Source: Saccharospirillum salsuginis
Lineage (GTDB): Bacteria > Pseudomonadota > Gammaproteobacteria > Pseudomonadales > Natronospirillaceae
DNA length: 58,719 nt
NCBI RefSeq assembly: GCF_014651855.1
Contig: NZ_BMXR01000008.1
Coordinates: 240,351-299,069 of the forward strand
Reading direction: 5' to 3'
Part shown: in pieces, positions 1 through 9,758 of the stretch
Layout of the letters: each line of letters begins with the position of its first letter
Position numbering within the stretch: the stretch's first letter is position 1
The notes under the pieces: generated by a model
What the model was told of the DNA's origin: nothing
Seen by the model: the letters and a program-made list of their open reading frames with translations, nothing else
Databases searched by the model: none
Translations under genes and position numbers: made by a program

Positions 1-16
1 ACATGTCAGTCACTCA

Positions 17-727
17 TCAACCGCATTTGGAATCGCCGCAGTTGAGGCAGGTGAGGCAGCCGTCCATGATGATGGCGGCCTTGGTGTTGCACTTGTTGCA
101 CAACTGGGCGTCCGGCGGGAAATCGCCCTTGTCGGTCTCGGTGCCGCTGTTTTCAGCCGCCTTGCGGGCCTCGTACTGGGCGCGTTTTTCTTTGATCAGC
201 GCCTGCTGATGCTCGCTCAGACTTTCGTCCTCGATCATGCCGATCGTCTTCAGGTGACTTTCGATCACCTCGCCGATCTCGGCTACCAGCGACGGCATGA
301 ACTTGCCACCGCGCTTGAAGTAGCCGCCCTGTGGATCGAAAACGGCACGCAGCTCATCGACAATAAAGGTAATGTCGCCACCCTTGCGGAAGACCGCCGA
401 GATCAACAACGTCAACGCCACCACCCACTGGAAATGCTCCATGTTCTTCGAGTTGATGAAGATCTCGTAAGGGCGACGCTGTTCGTGCTCGGTGCCTTCG
501 TTCAGGATAATGTCGTTGATGGTCACGTACAGGGCGTGCTCCGACAACGGCGTCTTGATTTTATAGGTGGAGCCCATCAGCACCTCCGGGCGCTGGACGG
601 CCTCGTGCATGTGCACGATGTCCGCTTTTTCGGCTTCCTCTTTGGCCTTGGCTTCCTCGGCCCGCTTCTCGGGAGTGATGACCTGGTAGCCAACGATGGG
701 TTTCTCGATCTTTTTCATCTCAGTCAT
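17..727 (-). CDS. nrdJb: NrdJb, C-terminal component of split class II ribonucleotide reductase
   Basis: This 236-residue protein is the small partner of the B12-dependent ribonucleotide reductase encoded just upstream; only 2 bp separate the nrdJa stop from this start. Its last 30 residues are cysteine-rich, with CNKC, CLTC and a terminal CGDSKC. In the family such a tail shuttles electrons from thioredoxin to the active-site disulfide of the catalytic chain. In most bacteria this region is fused to NrdJ; the split form is known from Pseudomonas. The start at 727 has GGAAG about 8 bp upstream; an in-frame ATG at 718 is an alternative. It should be co-transcribed with nrdJa and controlled by the same NrdR-type promoter. 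Confidence 0.88.
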   Translation of the reverse strand: MTEMKKIEKPIVGYQVITPEKRAEEAKAKEEAEKADIVHMHEAVQRPEVLMGSTYKIKTPLSEHALYVTINDIILNEGTEHEQRRPYEIFINSKNMEHFQWVVALTLLISAVFRKGGDITFIVDELRAVFDPQGGYFKRGGKFMPSLVAEIGEVIESHLKTIGMIEDESLSEHQQALIKEKRAQYEARKAAENSGTETDKGDFPPDAQLCNKCNTKAAIIMDGCLTCLNCGDSKCG

Positions 728-729
728 CC

Positions 730-2880
730 TTAGAACTTCCCGTAATAGCCTTCTTTCAGTGCATCGTAGAGGTTGGCGGCGGTGTGGGTCTCGCCGTCGT
801 ATTCGATCATTTCATTGCCCTTGGCTTCAAGCACACCACCGTCTTCCAGCTCAAAGCGGTAGGTGGTGTTTTCCAGGTCTTTCTCTTTGACCAGCACGCC
901 CTGGAAAGCCTCCGGATTGAAACGGAAGGTGGTGCAGCCCTTCAAGCCTTTTTCGTAGGCGTAGCGGTAAATGTCCTTGAAGTCCTCGAACTTGTAGTCG
1001 GTCGGAACATTGGCCGTCTTCGAGATCGACGAGTCGATCCAGATCTGGGCGGCAGCCTGGATGTCGACGTGCTGCTTGGGCGTGATGTCGTCGGACGTCA
1101 CGAAGTAGGGCGGCAGCTGAGCGTCCTCGTCCTCGGTGTACGGCATCGCCTTTTCGTTGATCAGCTTGCGGTAAGCCAGCAGTTCGAAGGAGAAGACATC
1201 GACTTTCTCTTTGGACTTCTTCTTTTCGCGGATCACGTTACGGCTGTAGTGGTGCGCGAAGCTCGGCTCGATGCCGTTACTGGCGTTGTTCGCGATCGAC
1301 AGCGAAATGGTGCCGGTCGGCGCGATGGACGAGTGGTGCGTGAAACGGGCACCGACCTTCGCCAACTGGTCGACCAGTTCCGGATCTTCCTGCGCGACCT
1401 GTTGCATATAACGGCTGTATTTGGCGTGCAGCAGCTTACCGGGCAGCTTGTCGCCGACCTGGTAACCGTCTTGCAACAACTCCGGACGCAGGCGGGCCAT
1501 TTCCGGGGTGATCTCGAATTCCTGCTCCAGGATCGGCGCGGGGCCTTTCTCTTTCGCCAGGTCGAGCGCTGTGCGCCAACCGGTCAACGCCATGCCCTTG
1601 GTGACTTCTTCGGTAAAAGCGATGGAGTCTTCGTCGCCGTAGGTCATGCCCAGCATGGTGATGGTGGACCCCAGGCCCAGATAACCCATGCCGTGACGGC
1701 GCTTGTTGTAAATCTCGTCCTGCTGCTCTTTCAGCGGCAGGCCGTTGATCTCGACCACGTTGTCCAGCATGCGGGTAAAGATGCTGACGACTTCGTTGTA
1801 CTTGTCCCAGTTGAAACGGGCTTCGGGCGTAAACGGGTTTTCCACGAACTTGGTCAGGTTCACCGAGCCCAGCAGACAGCTGCCGTAGGGCGGCAACGGC
1901 TGCTCGCCACACGGGTTGGTCGCGCGGATGGTCTCGCAGAACCAGTTGTTGTTCATCTCGTTGACCTTGTCGATCAGGATGAAGCCCGGCTCGGCGTAGT
2001 CGTAGGTCGACGTCATGATGACGTTCCAGACATTGCGCGCTTTCAGTTTCTTGTAGACGCGATGGGCGACGCGGCCTTCCTCGCCCACGACATAACCTTC
2101 CTTCACATGCCAGTCTTTCCAGATGACCTGATCCGGGTTGTTGACGTCGAGCCGGTCGCGATCGATCTCTTCCTGGCTGACCGGGAACACCAGCGGCCAT
2201 TCGTCGTCGTTGAGGACGGCTTCCATGAACTCGCGCGTGATCAGCAGCGACAGGTTGAACTGACGCAGACGGCCGTTTTCGCGCTTGGCGCGAATGAAAT
2301 CCAGCACATCCGGATGGCTCACGTCGAAGGTCGCCATCTGGGCGCCGCGACGGCCGCCGGCGGAGGAAACGGTGAAACACATCTTGTCGTAGATGTCCAT
2401 GAAGGACAGCGGACCGGACGTATAGGCGCCGGCACCGGAAACAAAGGCGTTGCGCGGACGCAGCGTGGAGAACTCGTAACCGATACCGCACCCGGCTTTC
2501 AGCGTCAGACCGGCTTCATGCACTTTTTGCAGGATGCCGTCCATCGAATCCTCGATGGTGCCGGAAACGGTGCAGTTGATGGTCGACGTCGCCGGCTTGT
2601 GCTCCCAGGCACCGGCGTTGGAGGTGATGCGTCCGGCGGGAATCGCGCCGTTTTCAAGCGCCCAGAGGAACTTCTTGCTCCACTCGGTCTGCTTTTTCTT
2701 GGTGTCCTCGACCTCGGCCAGTGCTTTCGCCACCCGGGCGAAAGTGGCATGCAGATCGGCATCCACCGGTTCGCCACGGCCGTTTTTCAGGCGATATTTG
2801 GCGTCCCAGATGTCGAGAGAAGCCGGCTGATAATCGATGCTGACGCAGTTGTCACGCTCCACTTGAGTGTTTCCGGTCAT
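730..2880 (-). CDS. nrdJa: NrdJa, catalytic chain of adenosylcobalamin-dependent ribonucleotide reductase
   Basis: This 716-residue protein reduces ribonucleotides to deoxyribonucleotides using adenosylcobalamin to make the active-site thiyl radical, so it works with or without oxygen. The signature NPCGE lies at residues 322-326: Cys324 is the expected radical cysteine and Glu326 the catalytic acid. Cys103 and Cys335 are the expected redox pair, by the same spacing as other class II enzymes. The glycine-rich stretch around residues 127-180 is typical of the fold. The C-terminal redox tail is missing and is supplied by the adjacent nrdJb. Two NrdR-like boxes sit in the promoter. No cobalamin riboswitch was recognised upstream. 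Confidence 0.93.
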   Translation of the reverse strand: MTGNTQVERDNCVSIDYQPASLDIWDAKYRLKNGRGEPVDADLHATFARVAKALAEVEDTKKKQTEWSKKFLWALENGAIPAGRITSNAGAWEHKPATSTINCTVSGTIEDSMDGILQKVHEAGLTLKAGCGIGYEFSTLRPRNAFVSGAGAYTSGPLSFMDIYDKMCFTVSSAGGRRGAQMATFDVSHPDVLDFIRAKRENGRLRQFNLSLLITREFMEAVLNDDEWPLVFPVSQEEIDRDRLDVNNPDQVIWKDWHVKEGYVVGEEGRVAHRVYKKLKARNVWNVIMTSTYDYAEPGFILIDKVNEMNNNWFCETIRATNPCGEQPLPPYGSCLLGSVNLTKFVENPFTPEARFNWDKYNEVVSIFTRMLDNVVEINGLPLKEQQDEIYNKRRHGMGYLGLGSTITMLGMTYGDEDSIAFTEEVTKGMALTGWRTALDLAKEKGPAPILEQEFEITPEMARLRPELLQDGYQVGDKLPGKLLHAKYSRYMQQVAQEDPELVDQLAKVGARFTHHSSIAPTGTISLSIANNASNGIEPSFAHHYSRNVIREKKKSKEKVDVFSFELLAYRKLINEKAMPYTEDEDAQLPPYFVTSDDITPKQHVDIQAAAQIWIDSSISKTANVPTDYKFEDFKDIYRYAYEKGLKGCTTFRFNPEAFQGVLVKEKDLENTTYRFELEDGGVLEAKGNEMIEYDGETHTAANLYDALKEGYYGKF

Positions 2881-2913
2881 GTCGCTGTGTCCCTGGTTGC
2901 TGGGGTTAACGAA

Positions 2914-2966
2914 ATACTACTTGTAGTGTTTGGCGGCATTCTAGAGCACTAATTGTAGTGCTCCAA
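2914..2966 (-). promoter_or_regulatory. nrdJ promoter with two NrdR-like boxes
   Basis: Read toward nrdJ, a sigma-70-like promoter has -35 TTGGAG (2961-2966), a 17-bp spacer and -10 TAGAAT (2938-2943). Two 16-bp near-palindromes of NrdR-box form lie at 2946-2961 (GCACTACAATTAGTGC) and 2914-2929 (ACACTACAAGTAGTAT). Their starts are 32 bp apart, three helical turns, as in known tandem NrdR boxes. The first box fills the promoter spacer and the second covers the likely transcription start, the expected place for an ATP/dATP-sensing repressor. Box identity is by eye against the known consensus. Confidence 0.8.
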
Positions 2967-3103
2967 GGGGTTTTTTTACCCGTCGGGTATTGACAGCCGC
3001 GAGGCCCCGTAACGTGGGGTTTTGGGAGTTTGTAACAATCTGTTACTGGGTTTTGATGTGGTTTCTTACGGTGGTTGGGTTGAGTTGTGTGTCCATGGTT
3101 CCG

Positions 3104-3214
3104 CACGGGGTGGCGGGAACCCCTCAGGGGGTCGCTGCAAGTACGTCCCTGTAAGCTCGGCGGACGACATCCATGTCGTCCGACGTCCCCCAGAGGGGCA
3201 CCCGCCACCCCGTG
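3104..3214. repeat. long hairpin element, copy 1
   Basis: An imperfect inverted repeat of about 111 bp. The outer arms pair CACGGGGTGGCGGG with CCCGCCACCCCGTG, and the next segment pairs CCCCTCAGGGGG with CCCCCAGAGGGG. The centre holds the near-palindrome GGACGACATCCATGTCGTCC. It lies in the 869-bp gap between gatB and nrdJa, which carries no convincing gene. It belongs to a set of six hairpins sharing a core but not arm sequence. Confidence 0.75.
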
Positions 3215-3260
3215 CTCGGTTCCGTGGTTGCTCAGCTCCGGGTACGAAAGTAGGTGCCTC

Positions 3261-3388
3261 GTAGGTCGAATTAGCCCGAAGGGCGTAATCCGACATTGGA
3301 TCGTGCCAGGGATTCGTGACCCGCAGGCGTATTGTTTTGTGCCACCGTAGGGTTGTTGGATTACGCCCTTCGGGCTAATCCAACCTAC
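3261..3388. repeat. inverted pair of REP-like units, GTAGGTYGGATTA family
   Basis: Two facing units, 3261-3295 and 3354-3388, begin and end with GTAG/CTAC and contain GGATTAG...CGTAATCC hairpins. Together they form a REPIN-like pair around 58 bp of unrelated sequence. Related units occur at 19520, 47860, 47987, 51946 and 52011. GTAG at the foot of a hairpin is characteristic of REP sequences moved by RAYT transposases; no RAYT gene is in this window. Confidence 0.7.
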
Positions 3389-3425
3389 TTGTAGACAGTC
3401 GTTGACGTTTTTGCCAATAAGTGAT

Positions 3426-3446
3426 GGTGGGCGGTGCCCACCCTAC
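3426..3446. repeat. short REP-like palindrome GGTGGGCGGTGCCCACC
   Basis: A compact near-perfect palindrome followed by CTAC. A nearly identical unit is found at 52094-52114, and diverged forms at 51873 and 52125. It lies in the gatB-nrdJa gap between two long hairpin elements. Confidence 0.6.
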
Positions 3447-3479
3447 AGTGGAAGGTAGGTTGAGTTGTCGGTGATGGTA

Positions 3480-3665
3480 GCCCCTGGGGTGGGGGTAGCC
3501 CCTCCAGGGGATGTCCGCAGCAGGGACTAAAACGCCAGGAGCGTTTTAGCATGAGCGCAGCGAGCCCGAAGGGTGAATCCCATGGATGGGATTCATATCC
3601 TGTGGTCAAGCTTACAGGGATGTATTCACAGCGACCCCAGGAGAGGCTACCCCCACCCCTGGGGC
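3480..3665. repeat. long hairpin element, copy 2
   Basis: An imperfect inverted repeat of about 186 bp. The arms pair CCCCTGGGGTGGGGGTAGCC with GGCTACCCCCACCCCTGGGG, followed by the shared GGGGATGTC...GCGACCCC junctions. The loop is longer than in other copies and holds two inner palindromes, AAAACGC...GCGTTTT near 3530-3550 and GAATCCCATGGATGGGATTC near 3584. It starts about 85 bp downstream of the gatB stop. No coding potential is evident beyond chance frames. Confidence 0.72.
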
Positions 3666-3749
3666 GGGCGATGGCCACTCAATTCCACCGAGCCGCAGGA
3701 AGTCAAATCAACCACCGCACCAGACCCCTGGCACAAAGGCCAACCAAAC

Positions 3750-5183
3750 CTACCCCTTCAACTTCTCCTTGAGGATCTGGTTCACCTGTCCCGGGTTGGC
3801 CTGTCCTTTGGATGCTTTCATCACCTGGCCGACGAAGAAGCCGAATACCTTCTCCTTGCCACTGCGGTACTGCTCCACCTGATCCGGGTTGGCGTTGATG
3901 ACCTCGTCGATCATCGCCTCGATGGCGCCGGTGTCGGTCACCTGCTTCAGACCCTGGGCTTCGATCACCTCGTCCGGCGAACCTTCGCCCTTGGCGACAG
4001 CCTCGAACACCTTCTTCGCAATCTTGTTCGAGATGGTGTTGTCCTGGATGCGCTGGATCAATTGACCCAGGTATTCCGCACTGACCGGGCTGTCGGTGAT
4101 GTCCCGCTCGTCGCGGTTGAGCAGTGCCGCCAGTTCGCCCTGGCACCAGTTGGCTGCGAGCTTGGCATCGCCGGTGATCTTGGCGACCTGTTCGAAATAG
4201 TCCGCCATCGCCCGGCTCTGGGACAGGACATTGGCGTCGTATTCCGACAGGCCGTGCTCGTCCATGAACCGTTTGACCTTGGCATCCGGCAGTTCCGGCA
4301 GGTGTTCGGCCACGGCTTCGATGTAGTCGTGGTCGATCTCGACCGGCAGCAGGTCCGGTTCCGGGAAGTAGCGGTAGTCGTTGGCGAATTCCTTGGAACG
4401 CATCGACCGGGTTTCGTTTTTGTCCGAGTCGTACAGGCGGGTTTCCTGGACGATGGTGCCGCCGTCCTCGATCACGTCGATGTGGCGCTGCAGCTCGTGG
4501 TTGATCGCCTTCTCGACAAAACGGAAGGAGTTGACGTTCTTGATCTCGGTGCGGGTGCCGAATTCGGTCTGACCCTTGGGCCGGACCGAGACGTTGGCGT
4601 CGCAGCGCATGCTGCCTTCGGCCATGTTGCCGTCGGAGATGCCGAGGTAGGTCACAATGCTGTGGATCTTTTTCAGATAGGCCACGGCTTCCTTGGCACT
4701 GCGCAGGTCCGGCTCGGAGACGATCTCGAGCAGCGGGGTACCGGCCCGGTTCAGGTCAATGCCGGTCATTCCTTCGAAGTCCTCGTGCAGGGATTTGCCC
4801 GCGTCCTCTTCCAGATGCGCCCGGGTCACGCCGATGGTACGGGTGGTGCCGTCGTCGAGGACGATCTCGACATGGCCCTTGCCGACGATGGGATGATCCA
4901 TCTGGGTGATCTGATAGCCCTTGGGCAGGTCGGGGTAGAAGTAGTTCTTGCGGTCGAACACCGAACGCTTGCCGATTTCGGCGTCAATGGCGAGGCCAAA
5001 GGCGACGGCCTTGCGCAGGGCGTTTTCATTGAATACCGGCAGGGCGCCGGGCATGGCCAGGTCGACCAGGCTGGCCTGGGTGTTCGGGTCGGCGCCGAAG
5101 CGGATGCTGGAGCCGGAGAAAATCTTGGACTGGGTCGACAGTTGTACGTGAATTTCCAGTCCGATGACGGTTTCCCATTCCAT
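3750..5183 (-). CDS. gatB: Asp-tRNA(Asn)/Glu-tRNA(Gln) amidotransferase subunit B
   Basis: GatB is 477 residues, normal for the family. It binds misacylated Glu-tRNA(Gln) or Asp-tRNA(Asn) and carries the kinase and transamidation site of the GatCAB complex in the cytosol. The N-terminus WETVIGLEIHVQL is characteristic, as are the SDGNMAEGSMRCDANVS block near residue 190 and the YRYFPEPDL motif. The C-terminal tail domain ends in NPGQVNQILKEKL. The start has AAGGG about 7 bp upstream. It is last in the gatC-gatA-gatB operon, 13 bp after gatA. Its presence implies indirect synthesis of at least one amide aminoacyl-tRNA. Confidence 0.96.
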   Translation of the reverse strand: MEWETVIGLEIHVQLSTQSKIFSGSSIRFGADPNTQASLVDLAMPGALPVFNENALRKAVAFGLAIDAEIGKRSVFDRKNYFYPDLPKGYQITQMDHPIVGKGHVEIVLDDGTTRTIGVTRAHLEEDAGKSLHEDFEGMTGIDLNRAGTPLLEIVSEPDLRSAKEAVAYLKKIHSIVTYLGISDGNMAEGSMRCDANVSVRPKGQTEFGTRTEIKNVNSFRFVEKAINHELQRHIDVIEDGGTIVQETRLYDSDKNETRSMRSKEFANDYRYFPEPDLLPVEIDHDYIEAVAEHLPELPDAKVKRFMDEHGLSEYDANVLSQSRAMADYFEQVAKITGDAKLAANWCQGELAALLNRDERDITDSPVSAEYLGQLIQRIQDNTISNKIAKKVFEAVAKGEGSPDEVIEAQGLKQVTDTGAIEAMIDEVINANPDQVEQYRSGKEKVFGFFVGQVMKASKGQANPGQVNQILKEKLKG

Positions 5184-5196
5184 CGTTGGGCCCTTC

Positions 5197-6642
<1,446 letters not shown>

Positions 6643-6655
6643 GGGCTGTCCTGGC

Positions 6656-6943
6656 TCACTCAATCACTTTGGGTACGAGGTAGAGGCCGTCCTGGGTGCT
6701 GGGGGCCACGGCTTGATAGTCGTCACGGTGATTTTCTTCGGTGACTTCGTCCGCGCGCAGCCGCGCGGTGGCGTCCAGCGGGTTGGACAGCGGTTCGACG
6801 CCATCGGTGTCGACGGACTGCATTTTGTCGACCAGGTCCAGAATGCTGGACAGACTGGCGACGGTGTCCGGCATTTCGTCGTCGGTGACCTGCAAACGGG
6901 CCAGTTGGGCCACGTTTTCCACCTGGGAGCGGTCTAGGCTCAT
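6656..6943 (-). CDS. gatC: Asp-tRNA(Asn)/Glu-tRNA(Gln) amidotransferase subunit C
   Basis: GatC is a 95-residue helical subunit that wraps around the GatA-GatB interface and stabilises the complex. The N-terminus (VENVAQLARLQVTDDE) and the central LDLVDKMQSVDTDGVEPLSNP block are typical. It is first in the gatC-gatA-gatB operon and has AAGGAG upstream of its ATG. It is divergent from mreB, a common arrangement in Pseudomonas-like genomes. Confidence 0.94.
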   Translation of the reverse strand: MSLDRSQVENVAQLARLQVTDDEMPDTVASLSSILDLVDKMQSVDTDGVEPLSNPLDATARLRADEVTEENHRDDYQAVAPSTQDGLYLVPKVIE

Positions 6944-7307
6944 CGTTGTGGATCTCCTTGATTCAAAAAGGTAAAGCCGCCGCCGGCATACTGCGGCCGT
7001 AGGCCAACGCGGAAAAGCGAGGCTGGACGGGCGAGGAGTGGGGCGGGCTTGGCTGTCGAATACCGGTCGGCGTCGGGCACGAACCCGAAAAACATGCCAA
7101 CACTCTGTAAAAGACGACGCTAAATGTCTGATGGTGCTAAGTTATCATATTTACAGCTTGCCCAAAATCCCTGCCATTGATACATTGCGGGGCTGTTTAA
7201 TGGGGTTGATAGTAACAGTTAATCATGGGTTGCCATCAGGGAGCCTTGACAGGAGTCCCCACGCCCAATACCCCCCGCGCATTGTTCAGAACTGGAAACG
7301 TTTCAAC
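6944..7307. promoter_or_regulatory. divergent promoter region between gatC and mreB
   Basis: This 364-bp gap holds no convincing gene. The gatC ribosome-binding site AAGGAG lies at its left end. The stretch 7120-7230 is AT-richer than its surroundings and is the likely place for mreB promoters. I cannot assign -35 and -10 boxes with confidence. A frame running from 7038 into mreB exists but lacks family similarity before 7308. Confidence 0.5.
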
Positions 7308-8342
7308 ATGTTTAAAAAGATTCGGGGATTATTCTCCAGCGACCTCTCGATCGACCTGGGTACCGCCAACACGCTGATCTACGTCCGTGACCGTGACATC
7401 GTGCTGAACGAGCCCTCCGTCGTGGCGGTCCGGCTGACCGGCAACCAGAAAACCGTCGCCGCCGTCGGTGAGGAAGCCAAACGCATGCTGGGCCGCACGC
7501 CCGGTAGCATTCAGGCGATCCGTCCGCTCAAGGACGGTGTCATCGCCGATTTTCACGTCACCGAAAAAATGCTCCAGCATTTTATTTCCAAGGTTCACGA
7601 GAATTCCTGGTTCGCGCCGAGCCCGCGTGTCCTCGTCTGTGTGCCGTGTAAATCCACCCAGGTGGAGCGCAAGGCCATTCGCGAGTCGGCCTTCGGTGCC
7701 GGTGCCCGCGAAGTGTTCCTGATCGAGGAACCCATGGCCGCCGCTATCGGTGCCGGCCTGCCGGTCGAGGAAGCCCGGGGTTCCATGGTCGTCGATATCG
7801 GTGGCGGTACCACCGAAATCGCCGTGATCTCCCTGAACGGTGTTGTCTATGCGGAATCCGTCCGTGTCGGCGGCGACCGTTTCGATGAGGCCATCGTCGC
7901 CTACATCCGTCGCAACTACGGCTCCCTGATCGGTGAGGCCACGGCCGAGCGCATCAAGATCGAAATCGGCTGCGCCTACCCGGGCACCGAGATTCGCGAA
8001 ATCGACGTGCGTGGCCGTAACCTGGCCGAGGGCATTCCGCGCAGCTTCACGCTGAACAGCAACGAAGTGCTCGAAGCCCTGCAGGAAAGCCTCTCCGCCA
8101 TCGTTCAGTCGGTGAAAAGCGCACTCGAGCAAACCCCGCCGGAACTGGCCTCGGACATCGCCGAACGCGGCCTGGTCCTGACCGGTGGCGGCGCCATGCT
8201 GCGCGACATCGACAAGTTGCTGAGCGAAGAGACCGGCCTGCCGGTACTGGTCGCCGACGACCCATTGACCTGCGTCGCCCGCGGCGGCGGTCGTGCCCTG
8301 GAAATGATGGACGAGCGCGTCTTCGATTTCTTCAGCGACTGA
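7308..8342 (+). CDS. mreB: MreB, actin-like rod-shape protein
   Basis: MreB is 344 residues, the usual length. It polymerises on the inner membrane and guides the elongasome. The amphipathic N-terminus MFKKIRGLFSSDLSIDLGTANT is characteristic, and the actin-fold phosphate and connect motifs are visible (DLGTANTLIY, IEEPMAAAIGAGLP, VVDIGGGTTEIAV, LTGGGAMLRDID). A frame opens upstream at 7038, but the ATG at 7308 matches the family start. It heads the mreBCD operon; mreC follows after about 20 bp. Confidence 0.96.
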   Translation: MFKKIRGLFSSDLSIDLGTANTLIYVRDRDIVLNEPSVVAVRLTGNQKTVAAVGEEAKRMLGRTPGSIQAIRPLKDGVIADFHVTEKMLQHFISKVHENSWFAPSPRVLVCVPCKSTQVERKAIRESAFGAGAREVFLIEEPMAAAIGAGLPVEEARGSMVVDIGGGTTEIAVISLNGVVYAESVRVGGDRFDEAIVAYIRRNYGSLIGEATAERIKIEIGCAYPGTEIREIDVRGRNLAEGIPRSFTLNSNEVLEALQESLSAIVQSVKSALEQTPPELASDIAERGLVLTGGGAMLRDIDKLLSEETGLPVLVADDPLTCVARGGGRALEMMDERVFDFFSD

Positions 8343-8363
8343 TCATTGATGGGAGATTAAGTC

Positions 8364-9248
8364 ATCAAAGCGCTGTTTTCCGCCGGACCACAGCACGGCT
8401 ACCGCTTGGCGGTGGCGGCCCTGATATCCTTTGCGCTGATGACCCTCGATGCCCGCTTCACCCAGGTCGACTACCTGCGTCAGTCGTTGTCGTACCTGGT
8501 GTCGCCGGTCCAGTCGCTGATCAGTCTGCCGACCGACATGGTCGAATGGTCCAGCCGCACCTTCGCCGAGCGCGACGAACTGCTGGAAGAGAATCGCTCT
8601 CTGCGCAGCCAGGTTCTGGTGCTGCGCCAGAAAGTGCAGCAGTTGGCCGTCCTGCAGGCCGAGAATCAGCGTCTGCGCCGCCTGCTGGGGGCCACCGAGC
8701 GTTTCGACGCCGCCTATGTGACGGCGGAAATGATCAGTGTCGATCCGGATCCGTTCACGCATCAGGTCATCATCAATCGCGGAGCCCAGGACGGTGTCTA
8801 CGTCGGTCAGGCCGTGCTGGACGCCACCGGTCTGTTCGGCCAGGTCATCCAGGTGAATTCCCTGACCGCCCGTGTCCTGCTGGTCGCGGACGCCAACCAT
8901 GCGGTGCCGGTACAGGTCAATCGTAACGGCATGCGCAGCATCCTGGTCGGCACCGGCGATCTGAACGTGCTGCAGATGGAGTTCGTTCCTGATACGGCCG
9001 ATATCAAGATCGGAGACTTGCTGATGACCTCCGGGTTGGCGGGCCGTTTCCCGGAAGGTTATCCGGTGGCCGAGGTGCAGGCCATTGAGCACGATCCCGG
9101 TGAGCCCTTTGCCCATATCCGCGCCAAGCCGCTGGCACAACTGGCCCGCAGCCGGTCATTGTTGCTGGTGTTCGAGCGCGAGAGCGACGACGAAGAGGCC
9201 GCCACCACCGCCAATGCCGAATCGGACAACGCGGAGGTCGACGAATGA
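8364..9248 (+). CDS. mreC: MreC, rod-shape-determining periplasmic protein, non-canonical start
   Basis: MreC is a bitopic inner-membrane protein that forms periplasmic assemblies activating PBP2/RodA. The frame encodes the family N-terminus IKALFSAGP, one membrane helix (AVAALISFALMTL), a coiled coil (ELLEENRSLRSQVLVLRQKVQQL), and the beta-rich domain with the VLLVADANHAVPVQ and GLAGRFPEGYPVA motifs. No ATG, GTG or TTG stands at the conserved start. An in-frame TAA at 8358-8360 is followed by GTC ATC AAA. GGGAG at 8351-8355 is well spaced for initiation at ATC 8364, the start drawn here. The first canonical start, TTG 8406, would remove the conserved cytoplasmic tail and has no clear ribosome-binding site. 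A single-base sequencing error (GTG to GTC) is possible. Confidence 0.85.
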   Translation: MKALFSAGPQHGYRLAVAALISFALMTLDARFTQVDYLRQSLSYLVSPVQSLISLPTDMVEWSSRTFAERDELLEENRSLRSQVLVLRQKVQQLAVLQAENQRLRRLLGATERFDAAYVTAEMISVDPDPFTHQVIINRGAQDGVYVGQAVLDATGLFGQVIQVNSLTARVLLVADANHAVPVQVNRNGMRSILVGTGDLNVLQMEFVPDTADIKIGDLLMTSGLAGRFPEGYPVAEVQAIEHDPGEPFAHIRAKPLAQLARSRSLLLVFERESDDEEAATTANAESDNAEVDE

Positions 9249-9733
9249 ATCCCCGTCCCGCCAATGCCCTCTGGGTGATTCCGGTCAGCTTCTTTATCGC
9301 CTATTTGCTCGCCCTGGTGCCGTTGCCGCAGATGTTCGCCCTGGCCCGTCCGGACTGGGTCGGTCTGTTCCTGATCTTCTGGGTACTGGTTCTGCCCGAA
9401 CGGGTCGGCATTTTCGTCGGCTTTTGCATCGGGCTCCTGCAGGATGTCCTGATGGGGACCTTCCTCGGCACCTTCGCGCTGGCGTACAGTACCCTGGCCT
9501 ATCTGGTACTCTTGCTGCATCAGCGACTGCGCATGTACCCGTTGTTGCAGCAGGCCCTGGTCGTCTTCCTGATCATTGCCATCAGCCAGATCCTGGTGCA
9601 ATGGTGCAAGGATTTGTTCACAACCGGCATCACCGGTGAAATGCATCTGATACCTTCGGTGGTATCGGCCTTGCTGTGGCCCTGGATCTTCGTGATGATG
9701 CGGGCACTGCAGATCCGCTTGCGGGTGCAATGA
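9245..9733 (+). CDS. mreD: MreD, rod-shape-determining membrane protein
   Basis: MreD is a 162-residue polytopic inner-membrane protein with about five hydrophobic helices. It works with MreC to regulate the elongation peptidoglycan synthases. The family blocks RPDWVGLFLIFWVLVLPERVG and GLLQDVLMGTFLG are present. The ATGA overlap with mreC indicates translational coupling. maf follows after about 25 bp. Confidence 0.92.
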   Translation: MNPRPANALWVIPVSFFIAYLLALVPLPQMFALARPDWVGLFLIFWVLVLPERVGIFVGFCIGLLQDVLMGTFLGTFALAYSTLAYLVLLLHQRLRMYPLLQQALVVFLIIAISQILVQWCKDLFTTGITGEMHLIPSVVSALLWPWIFVMMRALQIRLRVQ

Positions 9734-9758
9734 AAGCCATGTTGATCGAGGAGTGCGC

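Noticed and set aside
784..2952. 722-residue open frame on the plus strand over nrdJa
   Set aside because: It is the antisense shadow of a well-conserved gene; its translation is rich in Val, Gly, His and Asp with no family motif. The same holds for long antisense frames over gatB, yhdP (13503-15824), the FecR genes (52770-54572) and rng.
2881..3060. cobalamin riboswitch upstream of nrdJ
   Set aside because: No B12-box-like core or extended paired leader is seen; the region is explained by a short promoter with NrdR boxes.
2975..3749. small open frames in the nrdJa-gatB gap
   Set aside because: They lie on palindromic repeats in several frames on both strands and change with the repeats; no ribosome-binding site or family motif supports them.
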